Below are positions 36,232-45,691 of a stretch of 64,000 nt of DNA, one piece after another; within the stretch, counting starts at the first letter, position 1, and each line of letters starts with the position of its first letter. Position numbers and translations under genes: made by a program. This DNA comes from Ignavibacteriales bacterium (GTDB lineage: Bacteria; Bacteroidota; Ignavibacteria; UBA10030; SZUA-254), in contig JACRMQ010000005.1 of the NCBI GenBank assembly GCA_016214905.1, forward strand, positions 62,001-126,000, given 5' to 3'. Under the pieces are notes generated by a model. The model was not told the DNA's origin. It ran no database searches and was given only the letters and a program-made list of their open reading frames with translations.

Positions 36232-39200
36232 ATGAAACAAAATCGAACGATGGTCACAATTGATGGTAATGAAGCGGCCGCATTTGTCGCGCACAAAACA
36301 AACGAAGTAATCGCTATATACCCAATCACACCCTCATCACCAATGGGCGAATGGTCCGATGAATGGTCCGCTCTCGGAAAACGAAATTTGTGGGGAACTA
36401 TACCTCAAGTAATCGAGATGCAAAGCGAAGGTGGGGCTGCCGGCGCCGTTCACGGTGCTCTTCAAGCGGGTGCCCTCACAACTACGTTCACATCGTCACA
36501 GGGATTATTATTGATGATTCCGAATATGTTCAAGATTGCCGGCGAGCTAACATCGACAGTGTTTCATATCGCGGCACGAACAGTTGCAACTCACGCACTT
36601 TCAATTTTTGGAGAACACAGTGATGTTATGGCTGTGCGATCAACCGGCTGGGCGATGTTATCATCTAATTCACTTCAAGAAATAATGGACTTCGCATTAA
36701 TCGCCCAGGCAGCAACTCTGGAATCGCGTGTCCCGTTCATTCATTTCTTCGATGGTTTTCGATCCTCACACGAAGTAATGAAGATAGAAGAACTGACCGA
36801 CGATGATATGCGCGCGATGCTGAGCGACGAACTTATTCGCGCTCATCGTGCAAGAGCTATGTCTCCGGATAAACCTATTTTACGTGGCACCGCTCAAAAT
36901 CCAGATGTTTATTATCAGGCGAGAGAAACAGTCAATCCATTTTATACTGCTTGCCCCGAAATCGTAGAAAAGGCAATGCGAAAGTTTGAACAATTGGTTG
37001 GTCGGAAATATGAATTATTCCAGTACTTCGGTGATCAAGATGCGGATCGGGTTATCATAATGATGGGCTCGGGCGCGGAAGCGGCACACGAAACGGTGGA
37101 ATATCTTAATAAAAACGGAGAAAAAATAGGACTGCTGAAGGTTCGTTTATATCGACCTTTCTCTGCGGAACATTTCATAAAGGCATTACCGAAATCTATT
37201 AAAAACATCGCAGTGTTAGATCGCACAAAAGAACCGGGTGCAACGGGTGAACCGCTTTATCAGGATGTTATAACTACAATGAGCGAGGCGTTCATAAACA
37301 ACGCTTTACCATTCGCATATCCAAAAATAATCGGCGGCAGATACGGTCTTTCATCCAAAGAATTTACACCTGCAATGGTTAAAGCCATATTCGATGAAAT
37401 GAAAAAATCACAACCTAAAAATCATTTCAATATCGGAATCAACGATGATGTCACAAAAACAAGTTTAGATTACGACCCTTCATTCACAACCGAATCTGAT
37501 GATGTGGTAAGGGCGATCTTCTTCGGGCTTGGCGCGGATGGTACAGTTGGCGCCAATAAAAATTCAATTAAAATTATAGGTGAAGATACAGATTTTTATG
37601 CACAGGGATATTTCGTATACGATTCGAAAAAATCCGGTTCTACAACAACATCACATTTACGTTTCGGACCGCGTCCGATTCATTCAACATATTTAATCGA
37701 TAAAGCAAGTTTCATCGCATGCCATCAATGGTTCTTCCTTGAAAAATATGATGTGCTCAAATCAGCTATTAACGGCAGCACATTTCTTTTAAATAGTTTG
37801 TACGGACCGAACGAAGTGTGGGATAAACTTCCACGGCACATACAAAAACAAATCATCGATAAAAAAATCAAGCTTTACGTGATAGACGCATACAACGTAG
37901 GTCGTCAAACCGGAATGGGAACTCGCATCAACACAATCATGCAAACCTGTTTCTTTGCCATTTCGGGTGTGCTACCCAAAGATGATGCAATAGCGGCAAT
38001 CAAACATTCGATAGAGAAAACTTATGGTAAAAAAGGAGCTGATATTGTATCTCAGAATTTCGAGGCGGTGGATAAAACACTCGCAAATCTGTTTGAAGTG
38101 AAGGTACCGGATAAAGTTACAAGTAATATTGAAATGCCGCCAATCGTTTCACCTCAAGCCCCCGATTACGTTAAAAATGTTCTGGGGAAAATAGTAGCAG
38201 GAAACGGTGATGAACTCCCGGTCAGCGCGTTGCCGTTGGACGGAACTTTCCCCACGGCTACGGCTCAATGGGAAAAGAGAAATATCGCGCTGGAAATTCC
38301 GGTTTGGGAATCGGAGATTTGCATCCAGTGCAACAAATGCGTAATGGTATGTCCGCACGCGGCTATCCGCGCAAAAGTTTATGAACCAAAATTCCTCGAT
38401 AATGCTCCTGCCACTTTCAAGTCGATTGATTTTAAAGGTACAGAATACAAGGGAATGAAGTATACAATACAAATAGCCCCGGAAGATTGCACAGAATGTG
38501 GTCTTTGCGTAGATATTTGCCCAGCAAAGAGCAAATCGGAAACAAAGGTAAAAGCGATTAACATGAAACCGCAACCGCCTATCCGTGAATCCGAGAGGTT
38601 AAACTACGATTTCTTTTTGAATATTCCTGATATAGACCGAAGAACTGTTAAGGTGGATACGATAAAAGGTTCACAATTTTTAAGACCGTTATTTGAATAT
38701 TCAGGCGCGTGTGCCGGGTGCGGAGAAACACCATACGTAAAATTAGTGACGCAATTATTTGGCGACAGAACCATCATAGCAAACGCGACCGGTTGTTCTT
38801 CGATCTACGGCGGTAATTTACCAACCACTCCATACTGTGTCGATCATAACGGTCGTGGACCGACCTGGTCAAATTCACTTTTCGAAGATAATGCGGAGTT
38901 TGGTCTTGGAATGCGTCTGACTATTGATAAACATACCGAGATGGCAAAAGAATTAGTTGAGAAATTAAAATCCCAGATCGGTGAATCGCTTGCAAACGAA
39001 TTATTAAGTGCCGACCAAAAAGATGAAGCAGGCATTTATTCGCAGCGTGAAAGAGTGAAGATTCTTAAAGATAAATTAAAGACCATCTCTTCACCCGACG
39101 CGAAAAGCTTGATAAGTCTTAGTGATAATCTTGTAAAACGCAGCGTGTGGATATTTGGGGGTGATGGTTGGGCTTATGATATCGGGTACGGTGGATTAGA

Positions 39201-39801
39201 TCATGTAATTGCCACAGGCAAAAATGTAAACATTCTTGTCATGGATACCGAAGTGTATTCAAACACCGGCGGGCAAATGTCGAAAGCAACATCACGCTCG
39301 GCGATCGCAAAATTTGCGGCAAGCGGCAAATCGACTGCGAAAAAAGATTTAGGATTATTAGCTATGGGATACGGTAATGTGTATGTGGCAGCTGTTGCCA
39401 TGGGCGCTAATGATTTACAAACTCTTCGAGCTTTCATCGAGGCAGAAGCATACGACGGACCATCAATCATCATAGCATATAGTCATTGCATCGCGCATGG
39501 TATTAACATGGCTCGTGGAATGCAGAACCAAAAACTTGCGGTAGAAACCGGTTATTTCCCGCTTTACCGGTATAATCCGATGTTGGCCCTTGAAGGAAAA
39601 AATCCATTCAAACTCGATTCTAAAGCTCCCAGCCGAAAGTTGAAAGAATTTACAGATCTGGAAACTCGATTTAAAATGCTCGAAAAAAGTTACCCCGAGA
39701 GGGCGAAAGAATTAAGCGTTCTCTCTCAACGCGATGTCGAAACTCGCTGGAAAATGTATGAACACCTCGCGCGTGACAAAGATGGTTCTACTCAAAAATA
39801 A
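36232..39801 (+). CDS. nifJ: Pyruvate:ferredoxin (flavodoxin) oxidoreductase
   Basis: 1189-residue single-chain PFOR, a cytoplasmic enzyme converting pyruvate and CoA to acetyl-CoA, CO2 and reduced ferredoxin. Domain I starts NEAAAFVAHKTNEVIAIYPI; the ferredoxin-type domain has CIQCNKCVMVCPH and CTECGLCVDICPA; extra cluster Cys lie in SGACAGCGETPYV; the thiamine-diphosphate site is GGDGWAYDIGYGGLDHV and later DTEVYSNTGGQMSKAT. Length is normal. No good ribosome site precedes the ATG. The ferredoxin made could feed the NfnAB-type enzyme encoded ten kilobases downstream. Confidence 0.97.
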   Translation: MKQNRTMVTIDGNEAAAFVAHKTNEVIAIYPITPSSPMGEWSDEWSALGKRNLWGTIPQVIEMQSEGGAAGAVHGALQAGALTTTFTSSQGLLLMIPNMFKIAGELTSTVFHIAARTVATHALSIFGEHSDVMAVRSTGWAMLSSNSLQEIMDFALIAQAATLESRVPFIHFFDGFRSSHEVMKIEELTDDDMRAMLSDELIRAHRARAMSPDKPILRGTAQNPDVYYQARETVNPFYTACPEIVEKAMRKFEQLVGRKYELFQYFGDQDADRVIIMMGSGAEAAHETVEYLNKNGEKIGLLKVRLYRPFSAEHFIKALPKSIKNIAVLDRTKEPGATGEPLYQDVITTMSEAFINNALPFAYPKIIGGRYGLSSKEFTPAMVKAIFDEMKKSQPKNHFNIGINDDVTKTSLDYDPSFTTESDDVVRAIFFGLGADGTVGANKNSIKIIGEDTDFYAQGYFVYDSKKSGSTTTSHLRFGPRPIHSTYLIDKASFIACHQWFFLEKYDVLKSAINGSTFLLNSLYGPNEVWDKLPRHIQKQIIDKKIKLYVIDAYNVGRQTGMGTRINTIMQTCFFAISGVLPKDDAIAAIKHSIEKTYGKKGADIVSQNFEAVDKTLANLFEVKVPDKVTSNIEMPPIVSPQAPDYVKNVLGKIVAGNGDELPVSALPLDGTFPTATAQWEKRNIALEIPVWESEICIQCNKCVMVCPHAAIRAKVYEPKFLDNAPATFKSIDFKGTEYKGMKYTIQIAPEDCTECGLCVDICPAKSKSETKVKAINMKPQPPIRESERLNYDFFLNIPDIDRRTVKVDTIKGSQFLRPLFEYSGACAGCGETPYVKLVTQLFGDRTIIANATGCSSIYGGNLPTTPYCVDHNGRGPTWSNSLFEDNAEFGLGMRLTIDKHTEMAKELVEKLKSQIGESLANELLSADQKDEAGIYSQRERVKILKDKLKTISSPDAKSLISLSDNLVKRSVWIFGGDGWAYDIGYGGLDHVIATGKNVNILVMDTEVYSNTGGQMSKATSRSAIAKFAASGKSTAKKDLGLLAMGYGNVYVAAVAMGANDLQTLRAFIEAEAYDGPSIIIAYSHCIAHGINMARGMQNQKLAVETGYFPLYRYNPMLALEGKNPFKLDSKAPSRKLKEFTDLETRFKMLEKSYPERAKELSVLSQRDVETRWKMYEHLARDKDGSTQK

Positions 39802-39841
39802 ATTCATCTCAAATTATATCATAATTTTTTAGATTGAAGGA

Positions 39842-40843
39842 ATGGAAACAAAAATGGATTTGACGACCAAATACTTAGGAATAAAATTAAAAAACCCGAT
39901 AGTTCCATCGGCATCACCGCTATCCTATTCACTTGACAGCATGAAACAACTCGAAGACGCAGGCGCTTCGGCAATAGTGATGTACTCACTTTTTGAAGAA
40001 CAAATTGCTCACGAGCGATCTGAACTTCTACATTATTTATCGCATGGCACCGATAGTTATGCGGAAGCTTTGTCTTACTTTCCGGAGGTTCAGCATTACA
40101 ACAGCGGACCTGATGAATATCTTAATAACATCCGAAACGCAAAAAAATCTCTCGATATTCCTATCATCGGCAGTTTAAACGGGGTATCGGTTGGTGGTTG
40201 GATCGAGTACGCAAAAAAAATTCAGGATGCCGGTGCCGATGCGTTAGAACTGAACATCTATTACATCCCAACGAATCCGGATGTCTCCTCATCAGAACTC
40301 GAGAATAAATATTTAGAAGTAGCCAAGACGGTAAAGAAAAGTGTTACAATCCCGGTGGCAGTAAAATTAAGTGCTTTCTTTACGACTATGGCAAATATGG
40401 CTCGGAAATTTGACGATATCGGAATCGACGGTTTGGTTCTCTTCAATCGTTTTTATCAACCCGATATTGACCTTGAGTCGCTGGAGATAGAACCGAATAT
40501 TATCTTAAGTACTCCGCAAGCATTGCGATTGCCGATGCGTTGGATTGCAATATTGCACGGAAGAATTAGGGCTAACCTCGCTGCATCAAGCGGAATTCAT
40601 ACGAGTGATGATGTATTGAAGATGTTGATGGCCGGAGCCGATGTCACGATGATGTGTTCTTCACTTCTTAAACACGGACCGGAACATATCAAGAAAACTC
40701 TTTCAGAAGTCGAGAAATGGATGAGTGAACATGAGTATGTTTCTGTTCAACAACTAAAAGGAAGCATGAGTCAAAAATCTGTTGCTGATCCTGCTGCTTT
40801 TGAGAGAGCTAATTATATGAAATCTCTGCATAGTTATAAATAG
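39842..40843 (+). CDS. Dihydroorotate dehydrogenase-like flavoprotein
   Basis: 333-residue FMN-binding TIM barrel of the dihydroorotate/dihydropyrimidine dehydrogenase superfamily ([88 protein letters not shown]). It has no iron-sulfur motif. Paralogues like this often follow PFOR genes in Bacteroidota-related genomes and are probably not the pyrimidine-pathway enzyme; the true substrate is unknown. Two ATG codons compete (39842 and 39854); GAAGG is 1 and 13 bases before them respectively, so the start is unsure. The gene is 40 bp downstream of nifJ, likely co-transcribed. Confidence 0.88.
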   Translation: METKMDLTTKYLGIKLKNPIVPSASPLSYSLDSMKQLEDAGASAIVMYSLFEEQIAHERSELLHYLSHGTDSYAEALSYFPEVQHYNSGPDEYLNNIRNAKKSLDIPIIGSLNGVSVGGWIEYAKKIQDAGADALELNIYYIPTNPDVSSSELENKYLEVAKTVKKSVTIPVAVKLSAFFTTMANMARKFDDIGIDGLVLFNRFYQPDIDLESLEIEPNIILSTPQALRLPMRWIAILHGRIRANLAASSGIHTSDDVLKMLMAGADVTMMCSSLLKHGPEHIKKTLSEVEKWMSEHEYVSVQQLKGSMSQKSVADPAAFERANYMKSLHSYK

Positions 40844-40879
40844 CCATATTTGATTATTATTCACAATATTATTAATTTA

Positions 40880-40898
40880 AGACTAATTACTCCGATAT
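40880..40898 (+). promoter_or_regulatory. Candidate Rrf2 operator, copy 1
   Basis: AGACTAATTACTCCGATAT lies directly before the rrf2-family gene and matches 17 of 19 positions with a site at 41371-41389 before the next gene. The repetition in front of a regulator and its neighbour suggests an operator or shared promoter element, with autoregulation. This is inference from position and similarity only. Confidence 0.5.
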
Positions 40899-40904
40899 AT
40901 TAAG

Positions 40905-41342
40905 ATGAGCATTATATTTAGCAGACAGTGTGAATATGCGCTTCAAGCCGTCCTATTTCTGGCATTGAAACCACAAAAAGAATTGACTTCAATCAGGGAG
41001 TTAACCAAGCGAATCGATATACCGTACCATTTCGTTGCGAAAATTCTCCAGGACCTTACCCGTAAAGGATTATTAGTTTCGCATAAGGGTCCTGCCGGTG
41101 GATTTGGTTTAGCCCTCCCCGCAAAAAATATTACCATACTCCAGATCGTTGAAGCCATCGATGGACTTTCATTCATGAATAATTGTGTGTTTGGATTTCC
41201 TGATTGTAGTCATAACGATCGCTGTGCGGTGCATGATCATTGGGAAAAAATCCGTGAACAAATTCACGATATGCTCGCCTCAAAAAATATTCTTGAGTTG
41301 ACTGAAATTAATAAAAAACCGCAATACAATTTGATTGCATAA
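40905..41342 (+). CDS. Rrf2-family transcriptional regulator with Fe-S cysteine motif
   Basis: 145-residue winged-helix regulator of the Rrf2 family (FSRQCEYALQAVLFLAL; HFVAKILQDLTRKGLLVSHKGPAGGF). Three cysteines in CVFGFPDCSHNDRC (spacing C-X6-C-X5-C) occupy the place of the Fe-S ligands of IscR and NsrR, followed by the family's AVHDHW. It should therefore sense iron-sulfur, NO or redox state. The next four genes include cluster-binding redox proteins and an HAO-type cytochrome, which favours a NsrR-like role. The putative operators around 40880 and 41371 support local control. Confidence 0.9.
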   Translation: MSIIFSRQCEYALQAVLFLALKPQKELTSIRELTKRIDIPYHFVAKILQDLTRKGLLVSHKGPAGGFGLALPAKNITILQIVEAIDGLSFMNNCVFGFPDCSHNDRCAVHDHWEKIREQIHDMLASKNILELTEINKKPQYNLIA

Positions 41343-41370
41343 ATATAAGACCTTTTTTTAAACAGTATTC

Positions 41371-41389
41371 AGACCAATTACTCTGATAT
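41371..41389 (+). promoter_or_regulatory. Candidate Rrf2 operator, copy 2
   Basis: AGACCAATTACTCTGATAT, 17 of 19 identical to the site before the Rrf2 gene, lies 21 bp before the membrane ferredoxin gene. It probably controls the redox operon 41410-45550. Confidence 0.5.
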
Positions 41390-41409
41390 TATCTCCGATA
41401 AAATTACCG

Positions 41410-42603
41410 ATGGAACTTCAAAGAACAAATACAAACGGCTCTGATGGATCGTCTGCAGAGAATCTTATACACACTAATTTATTACGTATAAAAAATATTC
41501 CACCAGAGTTGAGAAAAACAAAATACGATTTTAAGAATGACAAATCCTTTATTACAAGAATCATTCAGCGGTTAAAAACTGATTCACAATTCCTAAGATC
41601 CGTAATCCAAATAATATTTCTTCTCCTCTGCATTTGGATCGGAATTGAATTTTACCTCTTCATGAAATGGGGATCAAGCGGCGGTCAATCGTTATTTCAT
41701 GAACGTCCGCCGGGAGTTGAGGGATTTTTACCGATCAGTGCTCTGATGAGCTTGAAATACTGGCTTCAAACCGGGATAATCAATAATATCCATCCTTCTG
41801 GATTATTCATATTCATCGCAATTATCGCCGGCGGTTTATTGCTTAAAAAAAGTTTTTGCGGTTGGCTTTGTCCTGTTGGAACGATAAGCGAAAGCTTATG
41901 GATGCTGGGAAGAAAAATATTCGGAAAAAATTTAAACTTGAATCGCTGGCTCGATTATCCATTGCGTTCAATAAAATATTTCCTTCTCTTCTTCTTCGTA
42001 TACTCGATCTGGCAAATGGATACATCTTCGCTATTCGAATTTATCAATAGCCCATACAATAAAGTTGCCGACATCAAAATGTTTCTATTTTTTTCTAACA
42101 TCACATCGTTCGCGCTCTGGACAATTATAATATTAATGATGTTTTCTCTTTTCATCCAAAATTTCTGGTGCCGTTATTTATGTCCATACGGTGCATTGCT
42201 TGGCGCCATAAGCTGGTTGAGTCCGACAAAGATAACCCGAAACAAAACTACTTGTATCGATTGTGAGCTTTGCACCAAAGCATGTCCATCTAACATAAAA
42301 GTGCATAAAGTCAAAAAGGTTTGGAGTGATGAGTGTATGAATTGTCTCGCCTGTGTTCAGGCTTGCCCGGTTAAAAACACACTTGATATCCGCACGCCGA
42401 TTACTAAAACACGTGTCCCGAATTTAATTTTCGGGATCCTGATTATCGGCGTTTTTATCGCAATCACCGGACTTGCAATGATTACCGATCACTGGCATAA
42501 TCAAATTTCGAAGGATGAATATCTAAAAAGATTTAAAGAACTCGAAACTCCACTTTATCAACACAATCAAGGTCAAGTGCCTAAGTACGGACCAAATGAT
42601 TGA
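41410..42603 (+). CDS. NapH/CcoG-like membrane iron-sulfur protein
   Basis: 397 residues. About five transmembrane helices carry two Cys-containing loops, FCGWLCPVGTISE and WCRYLCPYGALLG, the NapH/NosR/CcoG pattern. Two cytoplasmic [4Fe-4S] motifs follow: CIDCELCTKACPS and CMNCLACVQACPV, then a last helix (LIFGILIIGVFIAITGLAMI). The N-terminal ~60 residues are hydrophilic and unassigned. Such proteins move electrons from quinol or ferredoxin across the membrane to periplasmic reductases. Here the partner is probably the octahaem cytochrome three genes downstream. Confidence 0.88.
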   Translation: MELQRTNTNGSDGSSAENLIHTNLLRIKNIPPELRKTKYDFKNDKSFITRIIQRLKTDSQFLRSVIQIIFLLLCIWIGIEFYLFMKWGSSGGQSLFHERPPGVEGFLPISALMSLKYWLQTGIINNIHPSGLFIFIAIIAGGLLLKKSFCGWLCPVGTISESLWMLGRKIFGKNLNLNRWLDYPLRSIKYFLLFFFVYSIWQMDTSSLFEFINSPYNKVADIKMFLFFSNITSFALWTIIILMMFSLFIQNFWCRYLCPYGALLGAISWLSPTKITRNKTTCIDCELCTKACPSNIKVHKVKKVWSDECMNCLACVQACPVKNTLDIRTPITKTRVPNLIFGILIIGVFIAITGLAMITDHWHNQISKDEYLKRFKELETPLYQHNQGQVPKYGPND

Positions 42604-42637
42604 ATAATTTAAAACTTAAAAGATTGAAAGAACTCTG

Positions 42638-43429
42638 ATGGTAAAACGAAAAATAATAAAAATTGATGAAACATTGTGCGACGGATGCGGTGAATGTATC
42701 ACCTCTTGCCCGGAGGGAGCATTACAAATTATTGATGGCAAAGCAAGGGTTGTGAAAGAAAGCTTTTGCGATGGATTCGGTGCCTGCATAGGTGAATGTC
42801 CGGTTGGCGCATTATCAATTATAGAAGCCGAAACAGATGAATATGACGAAAACGGGGTAATTGATCATATCAAGAAACATTCACCCGAAAAATTAGACAA
42901 GCACATTGAGCATCTTAGTTTACATCGCGATAAATTGCATTCAGCAAACTCTAACCATCAACATCATCATTCCGGCTGTCCGTCAAGTCGAACTATGGTA
43001 TTTGAGAAACCAGGCAACACACAACCGAGCAACAACGTTGAATCTCAACTTCGGCAGTGGCCCATACAACTTCATCTGGTTTCACCGAATGCCACATACT
43101 TCAGAAATGCAGACATCGCATTTGTAGCCGATTGTATACCGTTTGCTTACGGAAACTTCCACAATGATTATCTTGTAAAATATCCGATAGCGATTGGATG
43201 CCCTAAACTTGACGATACTCGTTTGTATTTCGAAAAAATAAAACAGATAATAGAACAATCGAATCCTCGTAGTATCAAGATTTTAATAATGGAAGTTCCC
43301 TGTTGCTCGGGATTGTTGCAAACGACAAAGCAGGCGATTCTCGCCGCCCGGGCTGATATTCCTGTAGAAGTTACTGTAATTGGAATCAACGGAAAGATTC
43401 TTGGATCTCGCGAGTTTGATGTATATTGA
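42638..43429 (+). CDS. Dicluster ferredoxin-domain protein with His-rich linker
   Basis: 263 residues. The N-terminus has one normal [4Fe-4S] motif (CDGCGECITSCPEGA) and a second with one ligand missing (CDGFGACIGECPVGA, Phe replacing the second Cys), which would favour a [3Fe-4S] or labile cluster. A His-rich linker (NSNHQHHHSGC) follows, then a C-terminal domain with VADCIPFAYGNFHNDY, PIAIGCPKLDD and EVPCCSGL. Proteins of this shape often neighbour hybrid-cluster proteins and similar nitrogen-oxide stress genes. The exact function is unknown. It lies 34 bp after the membrane ferredoxin and is followed immediately by a methyltransferase. Confidence 0.82.
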   Translation: MVKRKIIKIDETLCDGCGECITSCPEGALQIIDGKARVVKESFCDGFGACIGECPVGALSIIEAETDEYDENGVIDHIKKHSPEKLDKHIEHLSLHRDKLHSANSNHQHHHSGCPSSRTMVFEKPGNTQPSNNVESQLRQWPIQLHLVSPNATYFRNADIAFVADCIPFAYGNFHNDYLVKYPIAIGCPKLDDTRLYFEKIKQIIEQSNPRSIKILIMEVPCCSGLLQTTKQAILAARADIPVEVTVIGINGKILGSREFDVY

Positions 43430-43434
43430 TCTGT

Positions 43435-44190
43435 ATGAAAACGATTGAACAATTTTACGATAATTTAGCACCTTCGTACGATGGAATGACATCGTTTGAT
43501 GAGCGTTTTAGAAAAGAGAAAAAACATTTTAAATCGATTATTCGAAAATATAAAATCTCATCCGCGCTCGATGCAGGTGCAGGCACGGGGTTCCATGCAT
43601 TGTTGCTCTCGTCACTCGGTGTCGAGGTCACGGCGATCGATTTATCCTCGAAGATGCTCATGCAAGCCAGGAAACACTCGCGCGAAATGAATCTTAAGAT
43701 TAAAACCGTTCAAACCGATTTTCTTTCTGTTCCTAAATTAATCGAGGATAAATTTGATGCGGTTTTCTGCTTAGGTAACTCATTACCTCACCTCCCGCCT
43801 AAGTTGCTCCTTAAAGCATTTAAAACGTTTTACAAAATGTTGCATCCCCATGGTATAATAGTTACTCAGACACTGAATTACAATCGGATATTGCATAAAG
43901 GTGAAAACATACAGAATATCAGGCATTCCGATAAACTCACCACTATCCGTTATTACGATTTTTATAAAAAAATATTCCGTTTTAATGTATTAACAATTCA
44001 ACATCCAATTAATAGGCCATCATCGCACATATTTCAATCAATTATTCATTATCCTATTTATCATGAGAGTATTAAGGATCTCGTAACCGAAGCCGGCTAC
44101 ACGAAACTGCAAACTTATGGTGGAATCGATCTGACGGAATATCGCGCTGAGAATTCGCGGGATATCGTATTAATCGCAGAAAAATCTTAA
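43435..44190 (+). CDS. Class I SAM-dependent methyltransferase
   Basis: 251 residues from the ATG at 43435, 5 bp after the preceding stop; an earlier TTG overlaps that stop and is less likely. The Rossmann motif I is LDAGAGTGFHALLLSSLG, motif II is VTAIDLSSKML and motif IV is FDAVFCLGNSLPHLP. The substrate cannot be told. Its place in a redox operon is common for Rrf2-linked clusters but not explained. No ribosome site is obvious, so translation may be coupled to the ferredoxin gene. Confidence 0.85.
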   Translation: MKTIEQFYDNLAPSYDGMTSFDERFRKEKKHFKSIIRKYKISSALDAGAGTGFHALLLSSLGVEVTAIDLSSKMLMQARKHSREMNLKIKTVQTDFLSVPKLIEDKFDAVFCLGNSLPHLPPKLLLKAFKTFYKMLHPHGIIVTQTLNYNRILHKGENIQNIRHSDKLTTIRYYDFYKKIFRFNVLTIQHPINRPSSHIFQSIIHYPIYHESIKDLVTEAGYTKLQTYGGIDLTEYRAENSRDIVLIAEKS

Positions 44191-44305
44191 CTGCGAGAAT
44201 GTTAAAAATGAATATTATTATTTTAAGCCGGAATACAATTACGTTTGAATATTTCAAAATATATTATAAATTACTTTCATTAATTAACTAAATAGTGAGG
44301 AATCC

Positions 44306-45550
44306 ATGAAACCTATCTACAAAATCGTTGTTTTTATTATTGGTAATCTTCTTATTCTCTCGACGTTATTTTCTCAATCTTGCGTTGAATGTCATAAAAA
44401 TATAACTCCAAACATAGTTACCGACTGGCAGTTAAGCAAGCACAGCGGTAACGGTGTTGAATGCTCAACTTGCCACGGAGATAGACACACAACCGCGCAG
44501 GATGTTTCGAATGTTCAAATTCCAACTCCCGAAACATGCGGGCAATGTCATGAAGAACGTGTCGCACAGTATAAAAAAGGGAAGCATGCTGTTGCGTGGG
44601 CTGCTATGAAAGCTATGCCGACAGCACATTTTCAACCGATGGCTATGATGGAAGGAATGAAAGGATGCGGCGGATGTCATAAGATCGGGATGAAGTCGGA
44701 AGCAGAGATCAAAGAATTAAAAAAGGACGGTGCCGGATTCGGAGTCGCTTCGTGCGACGCATGCCATACCCGTCACACATTTTCCAAAAAAGAGGCTCAA
44801 CAACCTCAAGCATGTCAAACATGTCATATGGGTTTCGACCATCCTCAGTGGGAAATGTATTCCGCCTCGAAGCACGGTGTCAGAAATTCATTGAAACAAA
44901 ACAACATTCTTCCTGCGAATACTGCCGCTCCCACTTGCCAAACTTGTCATATGCAGGAGGGGAATCACGAAGTCAGAACGGCATGGGGATTTCTTGCAGT
45001 ACGATTACCATTACCGGAAGACAAACAATGGGCAGCCGATCGTGTTACGATATTGCAAGGGCTTGGTGTGTTAGATCCGGCAGGTAAACCGACAGGTCGC
45101 CTCGATGTGGTTAAAGCCGCAGACGTAGCCCGGCTTGATCAGGAGAGCTGGCAGAAGGAGCGCGACAAAATGACCAAGACATGCAATCAATGCCACTCTG
45201 CGAATTTCGCTAAAGGTGAGTTGGAAAAGGGTGACAACATGATAAAAGAAGCAGATCGTCTGATGGCTGAAGCAATCCGCACTGTTGCTGCATTATATAA
45301 AGATGGTTATCTCAAGAAACCGAAAAATTATTCAAGTGATTTTCCAGACCTTCTTACATTTCATGATGCGCCTACAACTATAGAGCAAAAACTATTCGTC
45401 ATGTTCCTCGAACATCGCATGCGCGCGTTCCAAGGAACATTCCATGCAAATCCTGATTATGCGCTATGGTATGGATGGAGCGAAATGCAACGCGATCTTA
45501 CAGAAATAAAAACGATCGCTGCTGAGATGAGAAGTAAACGTAAAAAATAA
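44306..45550 (+). CDS. Octahaem cytochrome c of the hydroxylamine oxidoreductase family
   Basis: 414 residues with a signal peptide (1-23) and eight CXXCH motifs: CVECH, CSTCH, CGQCH, CGGCH, CDACH, CQTCH, CQTCH and CNQCH. Spacing, the long helical region after haem 8 and the ending HANPDYALWYGWSEMQRDLT match the HAO family. Members act as hydroxylamine or hydrazine oxidases, or as ammonia-forming nitrite reductases when they lack the haem-crosslinking Tyr; only an alignment can show whether a Tyr here sits at that position. The Rrf2/NapH-like context and respiratory setting favour reduction of nitrite, NO or hydroxylamine. GAGGA precedes the ATG; a strong terminator follows. Confidence 0.9.
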   Translation: MKPIYKIVVFIIGNLLILSTLFSQSCVECHKNITPNIVTDWQLSKHSGNGVECSTCHGDRHTTAQDVSNVQIPTPETCGQCHEERVAQYKKGKHAVAWAAMKAMPTAHFQPMAMMEGMKGCGGCHKIGMKSEAEIKELKKDGAGFGVASCDACHTRHTFSKKEAQQPQACQTCHMGFDHPQWEMYSASKHGVRNSLKQNNILPANTAAPTCQTCHMQEGNHEVRTAWGFLAVRLPLPEDKQWAADRVTILQGLGVLDPAGKPTGRLDVVKAADVARLDQESWQKERDKMTKTCNQCHSANFAKGELEKGDNMIKEADRLMAEAIRTVAALYKDGYLKKPKNYSSDFPDLLTFHDAPTTIEQKLFVMFLEHRMRAFQGTFHANPDYALWYGWSEMQRDLTEIKTIAAEMRSKRKK

Positions 45551-45571
45551 TCTCGTATTTAAATAATTTAT

Positions 45572-45609
45572 AAAAAACCCCGATCGAATAAGTTGATCGG
45601 GTTTTTTTT
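45572..45609 (+). terminator. Rho-independent terminator after the octahaem cytochrome gene
   Basis: Inverted arms CCCGATC (45579-45585) and GATCGGG (45595-45601), extended by A-tract and T-tract pairing, end in eight T residues. Located 22 bp after the stop codon. Confidence 0.9.
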
Positions 45610-45691
45610 ATTAGGAGTAAAATAGTATCTCCAAGAATATAAATATTGATGATTTTACACCATGGAAGAATAAAATTATTTTGATAAAATA

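Noticed and set aside
44244-44258. TTTGAATATTTCAAA inverted repeat upstream of the octahaem cytochrome gene
   Set aside because: Short AT-rich palindrome; not shared with the two motifs near the Rrf2 gene, so not enough to call an operator.
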